Shown piece after piece: positions 7,520 to 15,250 of a stretch of 16,222 nt of DNA (position 1 is its first letter; the number at the start of each line of letters is the position of its first letter). The DNA comes from Acidobacteriota bacterium. Its GTDB lineage: Bacteria; Acidobacteriota; Blastocatellia; RBC074. Both the position numbers and the translations under genes were made by a program. The stretch spans positions 1-16,222 of the forward strand of contig JAKEHZ010000197.1 of NCBI GenBank assembly GCA_022614735.1, given 5' to 3'. The notes beneath the pieces are model-generated. The model did no database searches. It saw nothing but the letters and a program-made list of their open reading frames with translations, and was not told the DNA's origin.

Positions 7520-7574
7520 TGTCCCTCCCGAAAATGTCATCCAGCCTAGTCTGACGGGGAAATTAACATGTTAA
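7520..7574 (-). repeat. Right arm of the long-range inverted repeat
   Basis: Inverted relative of 1670-1757. Here TGTCCCTCCCGAAAAT (7520-7535) and CATCC (7538-7542) are followed by GGGG and AAATTAACATGTTAA (7556-7574), in mirrored order to the left arm. The bases joining the two blocks (GTCAGACTAGGCT on the minus strand) look like a shortened version of those in the left arm. The arm also contains a perfect 14-bp palindrome, ATTAACATGTTAAT (7562-7575). The arms bracket the three glycan genes and the transposase scraps, 5.8 kb apart. Confidence 0.65.
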
Positions 7575-7639
7575 TCGCCGGCAGGTCTTAATGCTGGGAG
7601 TTTGTTGTAACTAGTTGTAAATGCCAACAAAATCAGCCC

Positions 7640-8641
7640 TTACGAGGTTTTGGCGAAGGACAGGATGGCCAGCATCGTCATGATATAGAACCGCTCCCCC
7701 GGCAGGTCTGCCATGTGTGGGATGAAGGTGTGGAGCAGGATCGCCAGTAGGATCGGGCCGAAACCAATCACCAGTCCAAGCAACATGAAGTTCAGTCCGG
7801 TGGCCCTGCGGTCTTCAGCACTCGCCTTGATGTAGCTGTGGATTACGCTGATCACCGAGAGCAGGAGATAGCCGCCGATGATCAACCCGTTGATGATGCT
7901 CAAAATCATCATGCGACGTCCCCACATATGTGGGGTGGTGATGGTGATGGTTGCCAGCATAATGCCCCAGGCCCCCGCGATCAGGTAGATCGCCTGGCGC
8001 AGCCAGGGGCGCCTGATCATGATCGTTTTGGTCGAGGGGAAATCGAGGCAGTAGTTGAGCAAGACTGCAAGCAGGATCGCAAAGAGCATAGTCAGGATGG
8101 CTCCGATGAGACGGCGCGGGAGAGACGAAGCCAGGTACGGGGCATTGAACAACGCGACTGCAAACAGGAGGCTCAGGATGCAAAAGCTGGTGCTCAGCCG
8201 GGTCGGATTCTTGAGATAGACCATCAGCCCGAGGATGAGGAAGGCCAAGCCGGTCAGCGTGAGAAAGCCGGGGCCGGTAATGATATCCACCAGCGGTTGC
8301 TGAGCATATTTGAAGGTGAGGGTCTGCTCGGTCGCACCGCGCTTCACGCTCAGACTCCCATCACTGTTGATGGCTGGCCGTCCTCGTTCTGTCAGCGTGG
8401 CCAAGTCCGAAATCGGGATGCCATTTAGTTGAGTCACGGTATCGCCGACCCTGATCCCGGCCTGCTCGGCCGGACCGCCCGCACGCACGAGCGTGACCCG
8501 GCTGGCGTCTGGGCTTAGGGTATATCCGGGGTAAGGGATGCGGGTGATGTCGAGCGCACCGATCACCCCCCAGATGAATACTACTCCCGTGAGTACCAAG
8601 AGCAGTATTTTGTAACGTCTATAATTCGGTGTCTGTTCCAT
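7640..8641 (-). CDS. PDZ-domain polytopic membrane protein, probably C-terminally truncated
   Basis: A 333-aa inner-membrane protein. One membrane helix lies at about 12-30, a PDZ domain at about 45-115 (AGGPAEQAGIRVGDTVTQLNG carries the ligand-groove strand), then six or seven hydrophobic helices from about 120 to the end. The layout matches the sensor part of PDZ/7TM histidine kinases, where LPGERFY leads into another helix and then the kinase; here the frame ends about 15 residues after LPGERFY in AILSFAKTS, with no HAMP or kinase downstream. So it may be a sensor stump or a stand-alone PDZ protein. Start chosen at 8641, with GGAGG 8 nt upstream, rather than 8743. Hairpins lie in its leader, and it faces the glycan cassette convergently. 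Confidence 0.75.
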   Translation of the reverse strand: MEQTPNYRRYKILLLVLTGVVFIWGVIGALDITRIPYPGYTLSPDASRVTLVRAGGPAEQAGIRVGDTVTQLNGIPISDLATLTERGRPAINSDGSLSVKRGATEQTLTFKYAQQPLVDIITGPGFLTLTGLAFLILGLMVYLKNPTRLSTSFCILSLLFAVALFNAPYLASSLPRRLIGAILTMLFAILLAVLLNYCLDFPSTKTIMIRRPWLRQAIYLIAGAWGIMLATITITTPHMWGRRMMILSIINGLIIGGYLLLSVISVIHSYIKASAEDRRATGLNFMLLGLVIGFGPILLAILLHTFIPHMADLPGERFYIMTMLAILSFAKTS

Positions 8642-8696
8642 TGTCGGATCCTCCAATAGTTGGCAATAGTTTTTTGTTGCTTGAATGATGCCGGCC

Positions 8697-8750
8697 GCGA
8701 TAGAGCCACTCGCCACGACTGGGTCGTGGCCTCCAATGGCCAACTATCGC
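8697..8750 (-). promoter_or_regulatory. Hairpin element upstream of the PDZ gene
   Basis: GCCACGAC, TGG, GTCGTGGC (8712-8730) is a perfect 8-bp stem with a 3-nt loop. It lies inside wider complementary ends, GCGATAG (8697-8703) and CTATCGC (8744-8750). The element is 56 bp upstream of the PDZ start codon on the transcribed strand, so it may be a 5' UTR structure, an operator, or the terminator of the Rieske operon upstream. No T-tract was seen. Confidence 0.45.
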
Positions 8751-8888
8751 TGATCATATTCACTCACCACATCTAACGAGGGGCGCAATTGTGCAAACCA
8801 ACAGATGGGAGGACTGCTGCCTCAGCCAGGAATACTCTTCTCGAGCGCCTACTGATCCGGGCGACTCTATGCTCCCGCGAATCGCTTT

Positions 8889-9176
8889 TCAGGCCCCTCT
8901 CGGCTGGCGTGTTACTGCTGCCGGCCACACCTGCAGTGGCACCTCCTTAACCGGAGCAAGGCACAAGACGTCCACCCGCTGTCCCTCTGCCAGCTTCTGC
9001 AAGAGGACCTCTCGTCCGTTGTTGAAACGGACCGCATCGCTATAGCTGTAGGCGTCGGCGCTCAACTGGACAAAGGTTACCTCTTCTTCGTCACCGACGC
9101 CGAGCTGTTGTTGCAAGCATTGTGGAATATCTCGCATCACTAATTGGGCGCCCGGCGGAATGCAGATGATCGTCAC
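8889..9176 (-). CDS. Unknown 95-aa protein coupled to the Rieske ferredoxin
   Basis: A 95-aa protein I do not recognise. It opens MTIICIPPGAQLVMRDIPQCL, followed by an acidic patch (GDEEEV, 27-32) and a beta-rich second half (RFNNGREVLLQKLAEGQRVDVLCLAP). There is no membrane segment, signal peptide or metal-binding cluster; the isolated Cys residues at 5, 20 and 72 show no pattern. Its ATG overlaps the Rieske stop codon as ATGA, which argues strongly that it is real and made in step with the Rieske protein, possibly as a redox partner. Function is not assignable. Confidence 0.7.
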   Translation of the reverse strand: MTIICIPPGAQLVMRDIPQCLQQQLGVGDEEEVTFVQLSADAYSYSDAVRFNNGREVLLQKLAEGQRVDVLCLAPVKEVPLQVWPAAVTRQPRGA

Positions 9177-9481
9177 ACCTCGACTTCGATGTCGTCACCT
9201 TGCACGCGCAGGTTGTATTGGGGAACACCCATAGGCGCTGGTGGACCTAACACCTCGCCAGTTGGAATCTTATACCTAGCCCCATGCCAGGGACAGGTGA
9301 CTTCATCCCCGGCAATGAGGCCCTCAGCCAGCGGCCCACCCCGGTGCGTGCACGTATTGCCGATGGCGTAGAAATTGCCATTGAGATTGAAGAGCGCTAT
9401 CGGGTTACTCTGAACTTCAACATATTTCACGGTTCCCGGGGCAATCTCGCTCGTTTTAGCTACCTTGACATATTCACCCAT
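9173..9481 (-). CDS. Rieske-type [2Fe-2S] ferredoxin
   Basis: A 102-aa soluble Rieske protein. The cluster ligands are plain: box 1 CTHRGGPLAEG with Cys44 and His46, and box 2 CPWHGARY with Cys63 and His66. The length and lack of a membrane anchor match ferredoxin components of dioxygenase or nitrite-reductase NirD-like systems, which carry electrons in the cytoplasm. No oxygenase or reductase subunit is nearby, so its partner is elsewhere or is the coupled 95-aa protein. GGGAGG precedes the ATG at 9481 at good spacing, and the start overlaps the end of a broken small ORF (9474-9658), suggesting the operon once had one more gene. Confidence 0.95.
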   Translation of the reverse strand: MGEYVKVAKTSEIAPGTVKYVEVQSNPIALFNLNGNFYAIGNTCTHRGGPLAEGLIAGDEVTCPWHGARYKIPTGEVLGPPAPMGVPQYNLRVQGDDIEVEV

Positions 9482-9658
9482 GTTTTATTACCTCCCGTAG
9501 AAGTGTTTTGATGTCGCTTCGTTCAAGATCCAGGTCGTCTCCCACCCAAGCCGGCGGCCTTTTGACATACGCTTCCATCGTTCCGACTAGCGGCTCGGTG
9601 AAATCCTCCCCTTCTTCCTTTTGAGCTGTGTTTGCTCCCTGTGGATGAGCTCGACCAT
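9474..9658 (-). pseudogene. Frameshifted small ORF at the head of the Rieske operon
   Basis: Two frames join into one plausible protein. From the ATG at 9658, frame A reads M-V-E-L-I-H-R-E-Q-T-Q-L-K and stops at 9587. The frame two bases over is open across the same DNA and reads EEGEDFTEPLVGTMEAYV, then KRPPAWVGDDLDLERSDIK and TLLREVIKHG, ending at 9474 with its stop overlapping the Rieske start. The switch would fall in the purine run near 9610-9620. Alone, the second frame has no start except an RBS-less ATG at 9578 (34 aa). It is a frameshifted pseudogene, a gene using slippage on the purine run, or a sequence error. Product unknown. Confidence 0.45.
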
Positions 9659-10087
9659 GATCTCTTTCGTGTTTGCAATCTAGTCAGGCATCACTGGTCC
9701 ATCTGCTGGCTGGAGATGGGTCTTTAAAAGATCGGGCCGTCGCCATTCACTCGACAGCTCAGTGAGCTGTCCTGTGCCCGCAGGTGAGATACAGCGGCAA
9801 CCCGCTTGCAACATGGGCAACCATCTCCCGACACAGCGAAAAAGGCAGTGACGAGCGCCAGTGGTTCCTGGCCCCTCCTGAGAGAAATCGCCAAAAAAGT
9901 GTGCAAAGACTAGAGTGCTGTATGGCTCCTGGGAAGCGCGTCTGTTAAGTGCGGTCGGAGAAGTTGAGACGACCGCCTGCCATTCAGTATTTGATTTCTG
10001 TTTGTTAGTTGTTAGCTTATTATTATCGCGTGCTTTCACACTATTCTTCGTCGCTTCATTTGTCAATCCAGGCAGTTGAGTTGTGCT
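9659..10087. other. Gene-poor stretch between the ATPase relic and the Rieske operon
   Basis: The ATPase frame stays open through here to 9680, but after KPFWEM the residues lose all ATPase character (Thr/Asn/Ser-rich, then Cys/Gly/Arg-rich) and no membrane helices remain. I see no alternative gene on either strand. The only clear structure is the palindrome at 9753-9771. Confidence 0.5.
9753..9771. promoter_or_regulatory. 19-bp perfect palindrome, candidate operator
   Basis: GACAGCTCA, a central G, then TGAGCTGTC: perfectly symmetric. It lies about 95 bp upstream of the first start codon (9658) of the Rieske operon on the minus strand, where a dimeric repressor or activator would bind. It could also form a tight-loop hairpin. 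Confidence 0.45.
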
Positions 10088-10690
10088 CATTTCCCAAAAG
10101 GGTTTTGTCTCACTCCGGAAGCCAAATGAGCAGAGAAGCTGCGTGTAGACGAGGGCCGCGAAGGCGTGTGTCCGGGCGATCTCCGGACTCTCATATTGCA
10201 GTCCATACAAGTACCCTGCTAGTGACATTCCAGCCGTGAGAATGCCGGTCAGGATCATCGTCGCGAGAAAACTGCGGTCAGTGAACGTCTCATCCCTGCG
10301 CCGAGGGGACCGCTTCATGACATCGGGATCGATAGGATCGGTGGCGAGCGCCAACGCCGGCAACCCGTCAGTCACCAGGTTGATCCACAAGATATGGATC
10401 GGGAGGAGCGGGATGGGCAGGCCAGCCATCACACTCACAGTCATCACCAGCAACTCGCCGAGGTTTCCAGCCAGCAGGTACTGAAGCGTCTTCTTGATAT
10501 TGTCGTAAACCCCGCGGCCCTCCTCGACGGCGGCGGCGATGGATGCGAAGTTGTCATCGGTGATGACCATGTCAGAGGCTTCTTTGGTCACCTCCGTCCC
10601 TGTTTTCCCCATCGCGATGCCAATGTCAGCCCCTTGATCGCTGGCGCATCATTGACGCCGTCACCGGTCATTGCGATAACCCCGCCCGCC
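10088..10690 (-). pseudogene. Relic of a Ca2+-type P-type cation ATPase
   Basis: Retains only the end of the catalytic part and the first C-terminal membrane helices of a P2-type ATPase. MTGDGVNDAPAIKG (reading from 10671) is the hinge motif; after it the frame breaks at 10630-10633, where a run of four C on the plus strand should be five: restoring one base gives A-D-I-G-I-A-M-G in frame. The rest reads GTEVTKEASDMVITDDNFASI, LPIHILWINLVTDGLPALAL and ATDPIDPDVMKRSPR, the membrane region of Ca/Mn pumps, and ends abruptly at KPFWEM near 10088. The phosphorylation motif DKTGT and about 600 N-terminal residues are missing, as is the last helix pair. It cannot be functional. The upstream break abuts the crystallin-like gene. 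Confidence 0.9.
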
Positions 10691-10718
10691 GCGATACTCT
10701 TCACATTAAGTTCCCGGC

Positions 10719-11204
10719 CTAGCGGCTTCTCACCTCCCAGACCCAAATGAACGACGTTTCATCATCCATTTCATCTGGTACGTTATGCTGGCCAGCCGCA
10801 AAATCCCGGCACATTCCAGCCCCCTTACCATCGCCTTCGTGTTGACACAACCGAACCCTGTATCCATCCTCCACAGCAAGCGAGCTAATAGTATCGTTGC
10901 CCACTTCGTCTAGATGCCCACGGTCGGCGCGATACCTGCCCGGGGTAAAGCCCTGCATCTTACCCTGCCCGTCGCGATCCGCGTAAACGGTCACGGAAAG
11001 GTCACCCTCCTCACATTTGGCACAGCTGCCGCCGCCAAACCTGGCGCGTTGCCAGCGAGCGGGTCTGCTTGTTTGCGTAGGCTCAGTAAAAGACTGGCTT
11101 GCCTGTCCCTGTCTTTTGCTGCCCTCCGCCGTTATGAGCGGCCCGATCAGCAAGATAGCTAACATACAACCCTGCAAATGGGCTCGACTTCTTATTCTGA
11201 TCAT
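10719..11204 (-). CDS. Exported beta/gamma-crystallin domain protein
   Basis: Encodes 161 aa. A basic start plus hydrophobic MLAILLIGPLITAEG (14-28) suggests a signal peptide. Residues 71-154 form a two-motif beta/gamma-crystallin domain: VTVYADRDGQGKMQGFTPG (Greek key 1), then NDTISS (103-108), which fits the microbial calcium-binding signature N/D-N/D-x-x-S/T-S. In the second half, DDETSF (147-152) fits only partly, so one calcium site may be weak. CAKC (61-64) and Cys120/Cys132 could form disulfides. GGAGG lies 7 nt before the ATG. The last residues, about EVRSR, read into DNA next to the ATPase relic, so the natural C-terminus may have been replaced. Likely a periplasmic or surface calcium-binding protein. 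Confidence 0.75.
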   Translation of the reverse strand: MIRIRSRAHLQGCMLAILLIGPLITAEGSKRQGQASQSFTEPTQTSRPARWQRARFGGGSCAKCEEGDLSVTVYADRDGQGKMQGFTPGRYRADRGHLDEVGNDTISSLAVEDGYRVRLCQHEGDGKGAGMCRDFAAGQHNVPDEMDDETSFIWVWEVRSR

Positions 11205-11310
11205 CTTAGTACCTCCAGCCTTTCTTTAAAGAATTTTTCATAACTAAGCTCAAACTCAAACGATCATCCCTAACAGTTCCCTTGGTCCAGGCTGCTTCGT
11301 TTTGATAGGC

Positions 11311-12969
11311 TTAGTTGGGAACCCAAAGTTTCTCTTCGAAGATCGCTTTAAAATAGCAACTTTCGTCCTCTGTTAATTCGGGATTACAGGAACGAGGCTC
11401 CAAAAGACAATTAGCCCTGCTGACGCCCACTCCCTTCATGTTCCAATGCAAGGCAAACATATAGAACAGCATAAGTTTATCTGGCGGGCGTAGCCAGAGC
11501 GGTTCCCCGGTGTCAGTACTTTGATGCATTCTGGCGCTAAGCTCTTCCCCGTACCATTTTGCAGCTGCGTCTCGATCGCAAATGCTTAAGTAATAACCCG
11601 CGAGTATGTCACAGGCAGCTTGATACACATGTTTACCTCTTGCGGTGTAGTTTTGTTCTAACCGCTCACGAAGCTCGTTCGCTGCCTTATCTATCTCACT
11701 AAAGTTTGGGTGAGTACCAACTAGAAGTAAATCCAGCTTCATATTCGCCAGTTGAATCTGAGCAAGTGGGTCATTTCTAGAGGTGAGTATTGAAAGCGCC
11801 TCATTCATCAATGACGTTTCTTCAAAGTCCTCTCCCTCGATAATTATGCTCGCATACCACACTACAGGGTCGCTCAAGAAGGTGGTACTTTTAGATTTGG
11901 TTAGGCAGAGAGGTAAGTGGTCGGCGTCCGGCGCTCTTATAATGGACTGTTTGACATCCTGTTGCGTAGCAAATTTTTTAATATATTTCCTAAACTTCCT
12001 CATGTCCTCCAAGTCCCTTAGTCCATAAGCATCTTTTTCAAAAAGTATCTGCGCTTCTTTGCGCCATGGCAGTAGACTGAGTGCCTGACATATCTCAGCG
12101 TATCTCGCATCCTGATTCGATTCCTCCAGCGCTCTGTGAATCAGGCTTGAGTAATAATGGTGAATGGTCAAACAATAAATAACTACTCCGACTCCAGAAG
12201 AGACCAGGACGATGGATAAAAACAGCGAAAACAACAAAGCGACGCGGCGATTTCTGCTTAATAGAGAGGATGAAGCAGGACTTGACCTAGTCTTGCCGTA
12301 GAGACGGCGCAAAATTGGCCGTAGTGGGATTTTCGCAATATCCGGTAAGCCAATAACGCCAGCAAGCCAGGTGAGCACCGCAATTAGGACAGCATAGAAC
12401 CGAAATGTATCGCCCAGCGGCTGGATATGCGCCAGGATCATAATGGCAAACCCAACGATGCAGCTCCATGTAAGGGCAAAGAATAACAACGATTGAAACG
12501 CGTAAGACCATATCCATTTCTGAGAAACCTCCGGCCCCAATTCAGCTTGACCACTACCTAAGAAAATGGTTGTCGTCGCCTGCTGGCCGTAGTACGAAAT
12601 GATCAGTCTAAGCCTGGATGTTTCACTAGGCTCAGTCCACTTCGTGACGTTCTCAGTAATGTGTTGGACAAGTTGCTTCGGTTCTTGAGAGGCAGGAAAT
12701 TCGAAGGTTTTGATAAGCTCATCGTTAATGAATAACCTGACGAAGGCATTCGAAGAAAACAGTACAGAGATATCAATCTCTGTAGGCCGGAGCGCACTTG
12801 TTTTAAACTCAAATTCAATGGTATGTGCTACGCCCGAAGAAGAGATTAGTACATCTCCCTGATGGTTTATCATACGATCGTTGGAGATAAGTGAGACATC
12901 AACTATCTGTTTCTGCCATTGCTGTCCCTCCAAACCGATTGGTTCTAATCTTATTTGTAATGGTCTCAT
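11311..12969 (-). CDS. Unrecognised 552-aa membrane protein with cytosolic or periplasmic ends
   Basis: I do not recognise a family. Residues 1-145 are beta-rich without a signal peptide (alternating hydrophobics such as IDISVLF and VRLFIND), perhaps a jelly-roll-like domain. Hydrophobic segments lie at about 152-181, 190-208 and 243-270. Residues 275-552 are helical with repeat-like pairs (ALSILTSRNDPLAQIQLANM, AACDILAGYYLSICDRDAAA) that may be TPR-like. The C-terminal part has several Cys residues and ends FEEKLWVPN. No Shine-Dalgarno precedes the ATG at 12969; the next Met in frame is at residue 33. The DNA is visibly more AT-rich than its neighbours and the flanks are non-coding, so it may be acquired. 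No partner gene is adjacent. Confidence 0.7.
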   Translation of the reverse strand: MRPLQIRLEPIGLEGQQWQKQIVDVSLISNDRMINHQGDVLISSSGVAHTIEFEFKTSALRPTEIDISVLFSSNAFVRLFINDELIKTFEFPASQEPKQLVQHITENVTKWTEPSETSRLRLIISYYGQQATTTIFLGSGQAELGPEVSQKWIWSYAFQSLLFFALTWSCIVGFAIMILAHIQPLGDTFRFYAVLIAVLTWLAGVIGLPDIAKIPLRPILRRLYGKTRSSPASSSLLSRNRRVALLFSLFLSIVLVSSGVGVVIYCLTIHHYYSSLIHRALEESNQDARYAEICQALSLLPWRKEAQILFEKDAYGLRDLEDMRKFRKYIKKFATQQDVKQSIIRAPDADHLPLCLTKSKSTTFLSDPVVWYASIIIEGEDFEETSLMNEALSILTSRNDPLAQIQLANMKLDLLLVGTHPNFSEIDKAANELRERLEQNYTARGKHVYQAACDILAGYYLSICDRDAAAKWYGEELSARMHQSTDTGEPLWLRPPDKLMLFYMFALHWNMKGVGVSRANCLLEPRSCNPELTEDESCYFKAIFEEKLWVPN

Positions 12970-13226
12970 AATTTTAAATCAGCTTCCGGCATGACCATCC
13001 TGACCTGCGCGGCGAGGGTGCGCACCAGACGCGCGACGTCACGGCGGCGCGCAGGACAAGCACCTGGTCAATTTCGACCGTGATCTCGTTCTCCTCGTCC
13101 GCCGCATCTGACCCTCAATCGGTTGTCGCTGGCCGACGCCCGGTGCTAGACTGAGCGTCCAAGCCCGATTAACTCCTCAAGCAAACATCATTGCCCCAAG
13201 GCAGGGCAGATCATCGACGGCACTGT
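12970..13226. other. GC-rich spacer without a supported gene
   Basis: This 257-bp gap is far more GC-rich in its first half than the genes on each side. A short plus-strand frame ends H-L-V-N-F-D-R-D-L-V-L-L-V-R-R-I before a TGA near 13110, resembling the tail of a longer protein, but it has no start and is too short to name. I see no terminator with a T-tract for the haem gene at 13227. Confidence 0.4.
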
Positions 13227-14855
13227 CTACTGGCGAATTACCAAGCCGTCTTCGGTCAGACGGAAGCTGCCGGGTCGGATTGGCGGCGTGACCGTCGGAA
13301 AGATTACTCTGAATCCCGGCTCCAATATCTGGCCTCTTGGATTTTTTGAAATTTCGGAATCGAACGCTTCAGCGCGCCTCTGAGCCAGGAGTTGAAACAA
13401 CTTGATGACGGCATCCCTGTTTTGCAGTCGGGTCTGGCACTGATCCAACAAACGCGCCGCCCTTGTCTGATGAAACCTGGCATCGCGCTGCAGATCGGCA
13501 AGGTTATTCAACAATTCCTGTGCTGCCGGATTGTTATTCGCTGCGGCCTTGAGCGAATCCCGAAACGTCTTCTGCCAATCGGCGTCAGCGTTGCTGGGCA
13601 GTAGGCGCAACAGGTTGCACCGTGCCGTAGAGAAAACAGGGTTAGTCAGATCAACCGCCAGAACATCGCCGACGAATTCCTGATCAATCAGTCCTCGTTT
13701 AACAAGAGATTCGATGGCCATCGTATCGGAGAAGGCTTTCACCGGCGTCAGCCATCCGTGATCTCCATCCGGACGCTTTGGCAAGGCTTCGGGGAATGCA
13801 GCCTTCAACCCCAGCAGCGCCGCGCCATAGTCAGCGCGATTGATCGTAATGATCTTTTGCGCCAGCAACGGATGAACAAAGAAGGCCGAGGGAATGGTGA
13901 TTCGAGTCGCCAGTTCGTCCAAAGGGCGAGGATCAGACTCCAGGTTCAACTCGACAGGACAAAAAAGCGGACGCAGTTGTTCTTGGAGGGGGCGGGCTTT
14001 TACGGCCTGCTGGAATTTCTCGCTCCCCCCGAGCTTCGCCAGGCCGGCTTTGACGGCGCCCGCCAGTTCATCGGCATCCACCAGCCCGTTCAAGATACGT
14101 GTTAACTCGGCATCCGGGCTCGAGCCACCAAAAGGAAGCCGTCGATTGCTCATCCACCAGTCGTTATGCGGCGCGGTTAGTTCCTTCATAATCGGCCCAC
14201 CGGCGATGTGACAGCCTGAGCACCTGAGCCGTCTCCCAAATTGTGGGCGATTTGGATCCGGTTGCCGATGCAGAAGCTCGACATCAGTCACAATATCCAA
14301 GGAATCTCCGCGATAAAACCATTGGCTTCGCTGCCCATCGCCGATCAGTTCGTAAAAATTGAAGAGCTTCTTCACGGGATCCCAGGCAATCAACTCAACC
14401 ATCAGACCATTAGGCTGTTGGTTGGCAATCAACTTGTTGCCGATCCGCGCGGTGAAATGCCCGAAGAAAAACTCTCCGTCGGCGAGCTCTATTCCAAACG
14501 TAGAGAGACGACCGGAGACGAGTTCAAAGATGCTGAAACTGCCTTGCGCAGTGTTGTGAAACCCACGGTTTGCGACAAAAGCAGTCTTGATCTTCGCTCC
14601 CGAAGCGAGGAGGCGCGCGCGAAGATCGAAGACGTTGGGCGGACAAGCGCCGCCTGAAAGCAGGAGTTTCGCCAACGGATCATTGTTGTTCTGAACAGCC
14701 TTTCCCGCGCTGTCGCTGATAACGCACGCGGGCTGGGAAGGCGATGAATTGCCGCCAACACGATCAAACGGCATTGTGGCCAGCGCTATCATCCCTGAAA
14801 TAACCGCGATGATGGCCGCGGCTTTAAGACGACGGTTCTTACTATCTTTCATCAT
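13227..14855 (-). CDS. Exported c-type haem protein with one CxxCH site
   Basis: A 542-aa protein. A basic N-terminus plus hydrophobic AAAIIAVISGMIALATMPF (12-30) is a signal peptide or anchor, so it should act in the periplasm, where haem is attached. The single CSGCH motif (212-216) is the covalent haem c site with His216 as proximal ligand; Met223 in GGPIMKEL is a candidate distal ligand. The site sits mid-protein rather than in a compact 100-aa cytochrome c domain, with Trp-rich NDWWMSNRRL after it and long helical flanks, as in large uncharacterised cytochrome-like proteins of environmental bacteria. AAAGGA lies 7-8 nt before ATG 14855. No oxidase or electron-transfer partner is next to it. 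Substrate unknown. Confidence 0.8.
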   Translation of the reverse strand: MMKDSKNRRLKAAAIIAVISGMIALATMPFDRVGGNSSPSQPACVISDSAGKAVQNNNDPLAKLLLSGGACPPNVFDLRARLLASGAKIKTAFVANRGFHNTAQGSFSIFELVSGRLSTFGIELADGEFFFGHFTARIGNKLIANQQPNGLMVELIAWDPVKKLFNFYELIGDGQRSQWFYRGDSLDIVTDVELLHRQPDPNRPQFGRRLRCSGCHIAGGPIMKELTAPHNDWWMSNRRLPFGGSSPDAELTRILNGLVDADELAGAVKAGLAKLGGSEKFQQAVKARPLQEQLRPLFCPVELNLESDPRPLDELATRITIPSAFFVHPLLAQKIITINRADYGAALLGLKAAFPEALPKRPDGDHGWLTPVKAFSDTMAIESLVKRGLIDQEFVGDVLAVDLTNPVFSTARCNLLRLLPSNADADWQKTFRDSLKAAANNNPAAQELLNNLADLQRDARFHQTRAARLLDQCQTRLQNRDAVIKLFQLLAQRRAEAFDSEISKNPRGQILEPGFRVIFPTVTPPIRPGSFRLTEDGLVIRQ

Positions 14856-15045
14856 GACTCAATTCCTTTCTGTTGCCGTTCCACAGTCTATGTTGCCGTT
14901 ATTTTATCTACCTTCGATACTTTTCACGCCGATATACAGCAGGCGTTGGGGATTGGAGCCGGAACCTTTGACTTCAACCAACAATGTGCTTTTTCACTAA
15001 CTACTCCGGGCCAGGCTTAAGTGTAGGATTGGCATTTCAAATCTA

Positions 15046-15138
15046 GGTAGTGCTAAAAATGTAAGGCTGGCGGTCTACAAATACCACTGTCTTTATTGGG
15101 TTTTCTAAAAAGGCCAGCCTTACATTTTTAGCACTACC
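15046..15138. mobile_element. MITE-like element with 26-bp perfect inverted repeats
   Basis: Positions 15046-15071 and 15113-15138 are perfect 26-bp reverse complements (beginning GGTAGTGCTAAAAATGTAAG), separated by 41 unpaired bases. A 26-bp stem is longer than usual for a terminator, and no operon ends here: the gene to the left starts, not ends, beside it. Total size of 93 bp and long perfect ends suit a miniature inverted-repeat transposable element. I could not see a convincing target-site duplication, and no cognate transposase lies in the window. Confidence 0.6.
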
Positions 15139-15250
15139 GATTCATCTCTGTTCACAACGATCACTGGCCACGATCAAATCACCCAGCAAAGGTAAACCTT
15201 TTCGATGATTTTTATGTGGGCAATGGATACATCGCTCTCCTCGGCAAAGT

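Noticed and set aside
7838..8428. Plus-strand ORF of 196 aa opposite the PDZ gene
   Set aside because: Rich in Asp, Gln and Arg with no domain; it is the antisense of a clear PDZ/membrane protein with a good RBS.
9680..10087. C-terminal extension of the ATPase frame
   Set aside because: Open by chance: residues lose ATPase character after KPFWEM and show no membrane helices.
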